Source: a virus
IMG/VR virus record: IMGVR_UViG_3300018083_000065
Span: 1-39,675 of that record
DNA length: 39,675 bases
Reading direction: 5' to 3' (one strand)
The notes under the pieces were generated by a model that saw only the letters and a program-made list of their open reading frames with translations, had not been told where the DNA came from and did no database searches. Positions 33,135-39,571 of the stretch are shown here, in pieces (positions within the stretch are counted from its first letter, which is position 1; every line of letters starts with the position of its first letter). The position numbers and the translations under genes are program-made.

Positions 33135-33313
33135 TAAATTATTCCAAGTGTGCGTAGCAACCACAGCAAAATAGCGATACCGAAAAGTGCGAGAATTATT
33201 TGCTTAATGGGTTGCGGGAAGGGTAGAAGCCCCAAAATCCAGTAAATAACGTAAATAACCAAACCACCAACTAACAAGTACACCAACAATTGAATAAGTG
33301 GGTCTAGTGCCAT
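33134..33313 (-). CDS. Small membrane protein between the terminase genes, 59 residues
   Basis: ATG 33313 has GGAGA eight bases upstream. The product has two hydrophobic segments (about 6-30 and 38-57) linked by FPQPIKQ. Its form resembles the widespread Thivi_2564-like small membrane proteins (about 55-60 residues with a proline- and lysine-containing turn). It ends within the TAATG of terL. In many phages a small membrane protein here is part of lysis or host take-over, but no function is shown. Confidence 0.6.
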   Translation of the reverse strand: MALDPLIQLLVYLLVGGLVIYVIYWILGLLPFPQPIKQIILALFGIAILLWLLRTLGII

Positions 33314-33316
33314 GTT

Positions 33317-33883
33317 TTAGTCTCCCTTTCGTTCCAACAAATACTGGTTAACTTCAATTAGGGCAGTTTCCCCAAATTCATTAACCACGTCCTGCGGGGT
33401 AATCGTGCCACGCTGTAGCAAGTCGGCAACCTGCACTCGCCAGTTAACCTCAAAACGTTCGGGGTTATCCAGGCCCATCATCTTGCGCCGTTCACGGCTG
33501 ATTGACAGGGCCTTTTCTACGGCGTTCAAGTCGCCCGCACGTGCAGCAGGCCATATAGCAGTCAACAACTCGTCAAAGCGGCCAAGTTCAATATCCACCA
33601 TTTCTGCCGCTGTTTCCTTGTACTCGTCTTGAATTTTCACCAAAATGGCAGAGCAGTCAGAATAGACCTTGCGGGGACTCCAGTCTTTTGGGAGCACAGC
33701 ACGTTCGAAGTTTTCCAACATATCACGGTAAATAGCATCATAGCTGTAACCCTTCAAACGACGCTCCCATACGTGCGCCCTGCGTTCATCGTCTGATAGC
33801 GGGGCTAAGGCCAGGGACGTGGGAATAGTATGCTCAGGGGATAAGACCTGTGGAATTTTTAAACGCTGACTAACCTTACTCAC
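33317..33883 (-). CDS. terS: Terminase small subunit
   Basis: The 188-residue product starts at GTG 33883, overlapping the upstream TGA (GTGA). It has a predicted helix-turn-helix segment early on (RRLKGYSYDAIYRDML), then helices ending in the small-terminase phrase GRFDELLTAIWPAARAGDLNAVEKALSISRERRKMMGLD. This recognises the packaging site. It precedes terL, separated only by the small membrane gene. Confidence 0.65.
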   Translation of the reverse strand: MSKVSQRLKIPQVLSPEHTIPTSLALAPLSDDERRAHVWERRLKGYSYDAIYRDMLENFERAVLPKDWSPRKVYSDCSAILVKIQDEYKETAAEMVDIELGRFDELLTAIWPAARAGDLNAVEKALSISRERRKMMGLDNPERFEVNWRVQVADLLQRGTITPQDVVNEFGETALIEVNQYLLERKGD

Positions 33884-34140
33884 TGCGCTGCTTTCCCCGC
33901 TATAAACCCAACAAGACCACTAATGCAGCCGGTTGCTACTGTCGTAGCCAATAGCACAATGGTATCTGGCAATGTAGGAACCAGTGCCGCCAACACAAAA
34001 ATTCCCAAAATTGTCAAAATAGCCAGTCCGATAAGGCCCCATGCAATATGCTGCACGGTCACTGCCCAACGCTCCTGCACCGTTGGGTTATCAAATACCG
34101 TGTCTGGTACAGTAATCTCCGAACGCTCTAAACCTTCCAT
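33880..34140 (-). CDS. Two-helix membrane protein coupled to the CHAT-like gene (holin-like)
   Basis: The 86-residue product has a soluble N-terminus of ~30 residues and hydrophobic segments at about 32-53 and 60-82. ATG 34140 overlaps the TAA of the CHAT-like gene (TAATG), so translation is coupled. Its end overlaps the start of terS. Two-helix small proteins of this size are typical of holins, but the partner gene suggests it could be an effector, anchor or substrate of the CHAT-like protein. No family is recognised. Confidence 0.65.
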   Translation of the reverse strand: MEGLERSEITVPDTVFDNPTVQERWAVTVQHIAWGLIGLAILTILGIFVLAALVPTLPDTIVLLATTVATGCISGLVGFIAGKAAQ

Positions 34141-34994
34141 TATTCACTCCTGACCCGAAGGTCTACAAACTCAGATACTTGCGGTAACACAGATAAGGCA
34201 CCGTTAAACGATTCCTCAATATTCATAAGTGTTTTATAGCGTTTGTAAAATTCAAAAACAAAGTCAGACGCTAGATTAGATTCTATTTCCTCATACACAA
34301 CAATAACATACTTAACTATTCCAACGAGCTTATCTGCTATTTTCTGATTAGTACACGTCCCCAAAAAAATTGCCCGCACACCAGACAAGGCTTCGGACAA
34401 TTCATTTCCACTTACCAACTTATCTTCCAAAAGCAAACCCTGGTCGCCACCGTGCGAAGAAATGTGCACAACATCGTACAAATTATCATCCGAACGTCGC
34501 CGCTGCAATTCCAAGCGCAAATCATCCAGTGAGGCAGACTTCAAGCGGAAAAAGGCAACACCCGCACGTCGCATAGCCAGCCTATCTTGCTCCCCGAACT
34601 CGTCAACGCCGTACACCAGGAGAACAGGGCGTTGCACCCTTTTTTTAGTGGTTGTAGGAATGTCCAGGGTACTCGTGACCTTCGGGACCTCTGGAATGAC
34701 CGCACTGCGCTCCAGGAGCACTGTTACAACTAATTCCATGCTTTTTAATTTAGTTTCCAACAAAGAAACGTACTGCTTCATACTGGATAACTCTGTGCGC
34801 AGTGTTACAACTTCGTCACTCTCCAGGTTGAACATTCTTATAAGCTGTGACCTGTTCCTAAGCAGGAAGACTAGAATGGAAAATATCAAAATAAAAAGTG
34901 CCAAATACCAAATCTCGTGGGCCGACAGAACCCACCAGCGTGCTGTGGTATCGGGCACCTGTGCGGCTATCAGATTCACACGGTTCCCCTCCAT
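34140..34994 (-). CDS. Membrane-anchored CHAT/caspase-like protease candidate
   Basis: Starting at ATG 34994 (284 residues; GTG codons a little upstream also fit and no strong ribosome site is seen). Layout: a short N-terminal region, a transmembrane helix at about 28-45, a predicted coiled coil at 57-97, then a caspase-like domain from about 123. The latter starts PVLLVYGVDEF and has VVHISSHG at 175-182 (His181) and IFLGTCTN at 209-216 (Cys214), the Cys-His dyad pattern of CHAT and related clan CD peptidases. Such domains cleave a partner protein in defence and cell-death systems. A membrane-anchored version in a phage late region, tied by TAATG to a two-helix membrane protein, is unusual. 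Activity is not proven. Confidence 0.75.
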   Translation of the reverse strand: MEGNRVNLIAAQVPDTTARWWVLSAHEIWYLALFILIFSILVFLLRNRSQLIRMFNLESDEVVTLRTELSSMKQYVSLLETKLKSMELVVTVLLERSAVIPEVPKVTSTLDIPTTTKKRVQRPVLLVYGVDEFGEQDRLAMRRAGVAFFRLKSASLDDLRLELQRRRSDDNLYDVVHISSHGGDQGLLLEDKLVSGNELSEALSGVRAIFLGTCTNQKIADKLVGIVKYVIVVYEEIESNLASDFVFEFYKRYKTLMNIEESFNGALSVLPQVSEFVDLRVRSE

Positions 34995-35062
34995 TTTCGT
35001 AATTGTGTAAAATGGCACAAGCCATTCACTACTCCAGATTAACACTTTTGCCCCGTTCACGC

Positions 35063-35090
35063 TTGACTTAGCAGGTTTGTGGGGTATAAT
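35063..35090 (+). promoter_or_regulatory. Consensus promoter for the plus-strand small-gene operon
   Basis: TTGACT (35063-35068), 16-bp spacer and TATAAT (35085-35090), the same -35 hexamer and spacing as the promoter at 939-966. The ATG of the first gene at 35128 follows a strong AGGGGGA. It fires away from the CHAT-like gene, which therefore needs its own, unseen promoter. Confidence 0.85.
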
Positions 35091-35127
35091 AAGTGCATCT
35101 GGCGTGTTGCCAGAATTAGGGGGAAAA

Positions 35128-35682
35128 ATGATAGAAAAGTTTGTGGTGTTTAACCCAACGACAAAAGAATATTTCAAGCGGGGCTATGGGACTACGGCAG
35201 ACCCCGTGAAGGCACGTATTTATAATCGCCCGAACCATGCGTCTAATAGCCTGAAACGCAAGCACTGGACAGGGGATGGCTTCGCCGTTTATCCTATCCA
35301 GACAGAATTCCCTATGCTCCACGACCACTTCGACACGTACAAAGCCGTGGGGGAAGGCATCACTATTCCGTTCAGTACAGTGGTTGACTATTTTCGCCAA
35401 CTATACTTCATTGACATTGCGGGAACCAAGGCCGGGGAATTTCCTATGTCCGTGGGGCTGATTGATTTGTTCTACGCCAAAATGAAGTTCATAAAGGGCT
35501 TCGGGAACGGGGACAATGTAATGGTCAATGAAAAGACCTTCGAAACCGACAAGCCGCTGCACGCTATGATAGGGGCTGAGATTCTCAAAATGTTTGGCTA
35601 TGACACGCAGGGACAGCGGGTTGCCATGTTCAAAATTGACTGGTTCGATGCCGCAGGAGTGAGGCGGGGGGAGGACTACTAA
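35128..35682 (+). CDS. Hypothetical protein, first gene of the plus-strand operon, 184 residues
   Basis: ATG 35128 is selected over an ATG at 35077, which lies upstream of the -10 box; AGGGGGA is close upstream. The protein has an N-terminal beta hairpin (EKFVVFNPTTKEYFKRGYGTTADP) of a form seen in many small phage proteins, then aromatic segments. I recognise no family. Promoter strength and place suggest early or regulated expression. Confidence 0.65.
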   Translation: MIEKFVVFNPTTKEYFKRGYGTTADPVKARIYNRPNHASNSLKRKHWTGDGFAVYPIQTEFPMLHDHFDTYKAVGEGITIPFSTVVDYFRQLYFIDIAGTKAGEFPMSVGLIDLFYAKMKFIKGFGNGDNVMVNEKTFETDKPLHAMIGAEILKMFGYDTQGQRVAMFKIDWFDAAGVRRGEDY

Positions 35683-36017
35683 TGGAACTGTCCTTTTCTG
35701 ACTTCAACCTGCTAGCCCGCAACTTGCAGGAGGAATGGTTCGGCAGCAAGATTCCCGATGGGCAAATGGCAGAGTTGACTGGACAATTTCTCGCCCTAAC
35801 CCGCCGCATCATAGAACTGCGTGGTCCATTCTACGTGCCGTCAATGGGAACTTTTCAAGTCGTGCTGCCCTTTGACGACGCCCGACGCCTAATACAAGGC
35901 GAATGGAACCTGAAGCCGCTGGAGTACATTTACTCCATGTTCTGCGACGGCAGCAACGACTTGCGCCTGTACGTAACCTTTACCGACGTTGAATTTGCCG
36001 CCTTGCTTACATCTTGA
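35682..36017 (+). CDS. Hypothetical protein, 111 residues
   Basis: The start overlaps the upstream TAA (TAATG). Mixed helix and strand (FSDFNLLARNLQEEWFGSKIP; YVPSMGTFQVVLPF). No family is recognised. It belongs to a run of five similar-sized proteins that may be distant paralogues. Confidence 0.6.
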   Translation: MELSFSDFNLLARNLQEEWFGSKIPDGQMAELTGQFLALTRRIIELRGPFYVPSMGTFQVVLPFDDARRLIQGEWNLKPLEYIYSMFCDGSNDLRLYVTFTDVEFAALLTS

Positions 36018-36039
36018 CCCTGGAGAAAACAGTGCTAGA

Positions 36040-36330
36040 ATGACCGTAGAGGATTTCGCCGTACAAATGGCCCTAAGCGTAGAGCCGGATAACCTGGAAC
36101 TTGTGTACACCCGCCCCCTGGCCTTCCACCAACTCCTGAACTTCTTCGCCGCCGAGGAAGTTTGGGAGGGTTCAGTGAAAAATGAAGCGGGGCTTCGCCT
36201 GCGGAAAGCGGCGAACACGGTCTTCGGGACGATGGTGGTGGAAAAGGAGGGGGAGGAACCGGAGGCCCTCTGCATTTTTGTGTTTGAATCGCTCACGTTA
36301 TACGTTTTTATAAGGAACATAAACCCATGA
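36040..36330 (+). CDS. Hypothetical protein, 96 residues
   Basis: ATG 36040 follows a GGAGA about 14 bases upstream. Helical N-terminus (EDFAVQMALSVE, AFHQLLNFFAAEE) and a beta-strand end (CIFVFESLTLYVFIR). Its TGA overlaps the next ATG. Function unknown. Confidence 0.55.
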   Translation: MTVEDFAVQMALSVEPDNLELVYTRPLAFHQLLNFFAAEEVWEGSVKNEAGLRLRKAANTVFGTMVVEKEGEEPEALCIFVFESLTLYVFIRNINP

Positions 36331-36614
36331 ACAGAACCGACCTGCTGGCTATGGCAATAGGGGGCTTGGAACTTATCGTAGAAATTGCTGATTTGGAATT
36401 TCGGGAGTATATTTTTAAATTAATAGCGGTAAGCACCGAAAAGATTGAAAGCCAAGCAATAGGGGAAGGTGAAGGGGTTACGTATCGGAAGCATAGGTAC
36501 GTGTGTCCTGGGTACACTGTGGTGATATTTTTTGAATGCGGCAATGGGTATTCTAAAATGCTCTGCGGCTATTTAAAAGGGACCGCTGCGACTGTGGGGT
36601 TTTACCGAGTATGA
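36327..36614 (+). CDS. Hypothetical protein, 95 residues
   Basis: ATGA overlaps on both sides. A helical first half (DLLAMAIGGLELIVEIADLE) is followed by a beta-rich second half with four cysteines or aromatic pairs (YVCPGYTVVIFFECGNGY). No family is recognised. Confidence 0.55.
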   Translation: MNRTDLLAMAIGGLELIVEIADLEFREYIFKLIAVSTEKIESQAIGEGEGVTYRKHRYVCPGYTVVIFFECGNGYSKMLCGYLKGTAATVGFYRV

Positions 36615-36919
36615 GACGACTTACTGCTTTAATTCAAAACGCATACATCGCCCCAGTCCTGATTACCGTGGACCCCGAAACCTTCAGGATGCTGGAAAAG
36701 GAACTCCTGGTAGCCTTGCAAGGCGAAAGCCCGCTGCTGACCCATCGCAACTGGGAAGACGAAGTTGTTGAACCCGGCTGCGCCGATTTTGTCGAGCGCC
36801 ACTTCTTCTACCGCAACACGTACTTTTCCTTCTTCCGAGAGGCCCGCACACCAGGGACCTGCTTGCTATGCCTGAATAACATCAGGCTAACAGAAACGTA
36901 CTTGGTGCACTGTGAATAA
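36611..36919 (+). CDS. Hypothetical protein, 102 residues
   Basis: Coupled by ATGA to the gene before, and its 3' end overlaps the GTG start of the gene after. A helical N-terminal part (ITVDPETFRMLEKELLVAL) and an aromatic beta part (HFFYRNTYFSFFREA, CLLCLNNIRL). Unknown function. Confidence 0.55.
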   Translation: MRRLTALIQNAYIAPVLITVDPETFRMLEKELLVALQGESPLLTHRNWEDEVVEPGCADFVERHFFYRNTYFSFFREARTPGTCLLCLNNIRLTETYLVHCE

Positions 36920-37268
36920 GCTGGCGCTGGTAGAGGAAATGGCGCAGCAACACCGCTATGGCCGCAGACCCGACGCCGTGTTGGGAATGCACAATGCCGA
37001 ATTCAACTTTGCTGCCCTTGAACTTATGAAAGCCGGGAAGAAGGAGGCTGTCACGATTGAGGAGGGCTTTGATGTTTCGTATTTTTCGTTTCAAAATGCC
37101 AGTGGGTATAGTGCGTTCGACGTTATGTTTTACAAGACCAGAGCTGACTTCTCGTGCTGGTTCCTGGTGGTGGTTAGTAGTAGGGATAGGTGGTACGTAA
37201 TTTTTAACTTGGATGACATGGGACCAGATTTTCCTGGGTTAAAACACAAAGGGGCAGGGTCCTCCTAA
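36912..37268 (+). CDS. Hypothetical protein, last gene of the plus-strand operon, 118 residues
   Basis: GTG start at 36912 within the end of the preceding gene. Alpha/beta product with a helical N-terminus (KLALVEEMAQQHRYG) and a beta-rich, aromatic end (FSCWFLVVVSSRDRWYVIFNL). A hairpin terminator candidate follows directly after the stop codon. Confidence 0.6.
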   Translation: MNKLALVEEMAQQHRYGRRPDAVLGMHNAEFNFAALELMKAGKKEAVTIEEGFDVSYFSFQNASGYSAFDVMFYKTRADFSCWFLVVVSSRDRWYVIFNLDDMGPDFPGLKHKGAGSS

Positions 37269-37303
37269 AAGGTGGTCGTTATTTGGGGCCACCTTACGGT
37301 TTT
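37269..37303 (+). terminator. Terminator candidate after the plus-strand operon
   Basis: AAGGTGG (37269-37275) and CCACCTT (37289-37295) form a 7-bp stem with a 13-nt loop, followed by ACGGTTTT. The stem is short and the U-run modest, so strength is uncertain, but the place is right. Confidence 0.5.
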
Positions 37304-37596
37304 ATAATGCGTCGTGTAAGGGGGTAGCTTACGCTCCCGTAATTTACCTTAGCAAACTTTTCAAATAATGTATTATATATCGGCTATTGTGCTATGCACT
37401 ATGTGCCATTGACTACACGCAATGCACCATAGTACAATATACTAGACAATGCTGCTATTGTGCTATGCCCAACACACATAGCACAGTAGTAGTATTAAAT
37501 TGACAATGTGATATACGTTATTCAAAATTCAAAAAGCGCTGCGTGACTATGCGAAAATGCTGCGCCCACACACAGAACAAATTTTCTACGTTGCGC

Positions 37597-37609
37597 TGTG
37601 CGAAGCACA
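37597..37609 (+). repeat. GCGAAGC mini-hairpin
   Basis: TGTGC-GAA-GCACA is a perfect 5-bp hairpin whose core GCGAAGC (37600-37606) is the extraordinarily stable DNA mini-hairpin known from single-stranded phage origins. In single-stranded form it should fold strongly. Confidence 0.5.
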
Positions 37610-37657
37610 ATAGCATAATAGTAACGCAGCGAACACTACGCACATACCCCTACATGA

Positions 37658-37744
37658 CCACAGGACGGTCACTGTGGCACGATAGCCCCGTTTGTGGTAG
37701 TAGATACCACTGTGCTATGTAACGTGCATCCTAGCCCGTCCTGT
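37658..37744. repeat. Nested inverted repeats
   Basis: ACAGGACGG (37660-37668) and CCGTCCTGT (37736-37744) are perfect 9-bp arms enclosing GTGGTA-gtaga-TACCAC (near 37694-37710). CCACAG/CTGTGG (37658-37663, 37672-37677) overlaps the left arm. Together they could form a cruciform or serve as a dimer-binding site. Confidence 0.5.
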
Positions 37745-38290
37745 AGTCACGCTTGTGTCATGTGTACACTATGTGGTGTGCATACATTGTGCATTTATCC
37801 ATAGTGTATAGTGTATGTATATAGTGTAGACTATGCGAAACATATATATAATACATATATATATAATATATATAGTATATGGTAGTAATATCACTACACG
37901 CAGTATATATAAGTACATTATATAATGTACTATATATATGTATATATACAATAGTAAAAAATGACTACACGAATTTGTAAAACTAGGCTATTTTGCTATT
38001 TGGCTATTAACTATTGAAAAGTGCGCTATTTGACTATGCGAAGTTAAAATTCAAGCAATACTGCTACATTTTGGAATTTTAAATAGTACAATTGCTATGC
38101 GAAATGAAAATAGCACAATGACTATGCGAAATAGCAGAATAGCAAGATAGTGGATTTTTAATAGTCAAATAGTATTTTACGAAATTTTCAAATATTCTAC
38201 TACTGTGCTATTTTGTATTTAACCTATCGCTTAAATACGATGGTTTTGGTGTGATTATTTGCATATGTCATTTACTGGACAATGGTACAT

Positions 38291-38328
38291 AAAAAAATAG
38301 CCTAGAGCTTTTAATGCTCTAGGCTATT
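38291..38328 (-). terminator. Strong intrinsic terminator of the right-hand minus-strand operon
   Basis: AATAGCCTAGAGC (38296-38308) and GCTCTAGGCTATT (38316-38328) form a perfect 13-bp stem with a 7-nt loop. The run of seven As at 38291-38297 gives a U-run in the minus-strand transcript. It lies eight bases after the stop of the 50-residue gene at 38337. Confidence 0.85.
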
Positions 38329-38336
38329 AATATTAA

Positions 38337-38489
38337 CTACTGTGCTATACGACGTTGCAAGTCTGCAATTTGCCTTTCATACTCAACAGATGATAACCCA
38401 TTGTCAAGGCGCAAGTATATTCCTGCGTAGCGATAGCGTGAGAGCATATGGAAATAACTATGCTTGGAAAGATATTGTGCGTAGGTCAT
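38337..38489 (-). CDS. Small hypothetical protein, 50 residues
   Basis: ATG 38489 follows GGGGAG eight bases upstream, which overlaps the end of the gene before it. The product starts MTYAQYLSKHSYFHMLSRYR and ends in a basic helix. It resembles the end of the protein at 38966 (MTYERYVTLHAQYTP...LPELSYTAQL), which suggests an old duplication. The terminator follows directly. Function unknown. Confidence 0.6.
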   Translation of the reverse strand: MTYAQYLSKHSYFHMLSRYRYAGIYLRLDNGLSSVEYERQIADLQRRIAQ

Positions 38490-38491
38490 GA

Positions 38492-38923
38492 TTAATTCTC
38501 CCCTAGTACAGCATTAGACGGAATTGCGTAATCAATACGAATCTCGCTGCAATTCTCAAAATCCCAAATTGCAATTTGGTTGGCAGACTTCGCAAGTGCA
38601 AGCGCTTTTTCCTTACTGTCAACAACTGTTGACACGTCAAGATAATACTTACCGCTTGCGCTATCCATCCAACCGCCAAGACAAATATTAGGTTGTTCGT
38701 GGTTAAACTCTTGCGCCCATTCGTCAAAAGCAATAAGCGTATCGAAATGTTCAATTACGTATTCTGCCAAGTCTAACGCAGTAGGCACACCGTCAAACAC
38801 TTTTTCATAGTCGGGCAAGTCTGATACTGCGTAACCCTTACTAGGCACTTCTGGCAGACGGAAATTGTACGAAAATCCTTCTGAAACGACAACAGACGAC
38901 AGGAAAGCGGTTAAGATGGACAT
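38492..38923 (-). CDS. Conserved hypothetical protein, 143 residues
   Basis: I recall this profile (KGYAVSDLPDYE, FDGVPTALDLAEYVIEHFD, CLGGWMDSASGKYYLDVSTVV, NQIAIWDFEN) from small phage and plasmid proteins, especially of actinobacteria, without a known role. GAAAGG precedes the ATG. It is in one operon with its neighbours. Confidence 0.65.
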   Translation of the reverse strand: MSILTAFLSSVVVSEGFSYNFRLPEVPSKGYAVSDLPDYEKVFDGVPTALDLAEYVIEHFDTLIAFDEWAQEFNHEQPNICLGGWMDSASGKYYLDVSTVVDSKEKALALAKSANQIAIWDFENCSEIRIDYAIPSNAVLGEN

Positions 38924-38965
38924 TGTGTTTTACCTTTCACACGAGTACAGGAAAAGCGGCAAAAA

Positions 38966-39361
38966 TCAGTTGGATGAAGACGCAATCAAATAGCCAAGTT
39001 GCGCAGTATAGCTCAATTCGGGCAATCCACGTTCTAACAGTGGGTACAAGTTATTTGGCGTGTACTGTGCATGTAGCGTTACATATCGTTCGTAGGTCAT
39101 AACCGCATTGTCGGCAGTGAGAAAATGCTCATTAATCGGACTGTCAGAGTGTAGCTGTGCAACAGGCGCAAGAGGATGCGAAGTATATACAGCCGTCTCC
39201 CCAGTGTAGCGGAATGGCGATTCGAAGTGCACGCCGCTTGGAACATTCTGACATATCGTGCTAGTGCAGACTGAAGCAACAGGAACGGTAACAAGCTGGA
39301 TAGAGGTACTACCGTCTTCGAACCCGCAAAAGACCAGCAAAGCGAACAAAATAGAAAACAT
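38966..39361 (-). CDS. Exported hypothetical protein, 131 residues
   Basis: The N-terminus (MFSILFALLVFCGFEDGSTS) is a short hydrophobic signal-like segment. The centre is cysteine-poor and proline-containing, and the end (from MTYERYVTLHAQ) resembles the 50-residue protein at 38337. AGGGGATAGG precedes the ATG. Unknown function; possibly located at the envelope. Confidence 0.55.
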   Translation of the reverse strand: MFSILFALLVFCGFEDGSTSIQLVTVPVASVCTSTICQNVPSGVHFESPFRYTGETAVYTSHPLAPVAQLHSDSPINEHFLTADNAVMTYERYVTLHAQYTPNNLYPLLERGLPELSYTAQLGYLIASSSN

Positions 39362-39376
39362 GTTATCACCTATCCC

Positions 39377-39571
39377 CTAGTATTGCTTGTCAATGATTGA
39401 AACAACCTTGTTTCCGTCTTTGCGTTCTACCTTTACCGTGTGATAGGACAGTGTATTGTCAAATTCCGCACGATTAGCAAGTTGCGCATTATCCCCACTG
39501 TAAAGCACAGTGATAAGCTTTTTAGACTTACCACCGCACTTGTACAGTACAACAGTCTGGACAGTGTACAT
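39377..39571 (-). CDS. Small beta-rich hypothetical protein, 64 residues
   Basis: The ATG overlaps the upstream TAA (TAATG). Product MYTVQTVVLYKCGG...TVKVERKDGNKVVSIIDKQY reads as a small beta barrel. No family is recognised. Confidence 0.55.
   Translation of the reverse strand: MYTVQTVVLYKCGGKSKKLITVLYSGDNAQLANRAEFDNTLSYHTVKVERKDGNKVVSIIDKQY

Larger units (their letters stand above)
37410..38130 (+). repeat. Eight iteron-like 12-bp direct repeats (TGACTAYRCGAA)
   Basis: Copies start at 37410, 37544, 37828, 37891, 37962, 38031, 38092 and 38119. All have one orientation. Consensus TGACTA-T/C-G/A-CGAA; three copies (37544, 38031, 38119) read exactly TGACTATGCGAA and the others differ at one to three bases. 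Copies three to seven are spaced 61-71 bp apart, about six to seven helical turns. This is not a CRISPR: spacers vary and repeats are short. Confidence 0.65.
37269..38336. other. Long non-coding, AT-rich, repeat-dense region (origin, partition or packaging-site candidate)
   Basis: About 1.07 kb with no credible gene in a genome that is otherwise packed to overlapping stops and starts. It contains eight direct 12-bp repeats, seven copies of TGTGCTAT in either orientation (37388, 37459, 37478, 37711, 38110, 38204, 38341; the last falls just inside the 50-residue gene) and TAGTGTA direct repeats near 37802-37828. There is also a 20-bp perfect palindrome at 37912-37931, TA-rich tracts at 37840-37950 and nested hairpins at 37597-37744. 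Such density of short repeats with AT-rich unwinding tracts is typical of iteron origins and some centromere-like sites. Confidence 0.7.

Noticed and set aside
37769-37951. A 60-residue minus-strand frame
   Set aside because: It is low-complexity I/Y/T-coding sequence from TA repeats, not a gene.
37410-38130. CRISPR array
   Set aside because: Repeats are only 12 bp, imperfect and irregularly spaced; no leader or cas genes.
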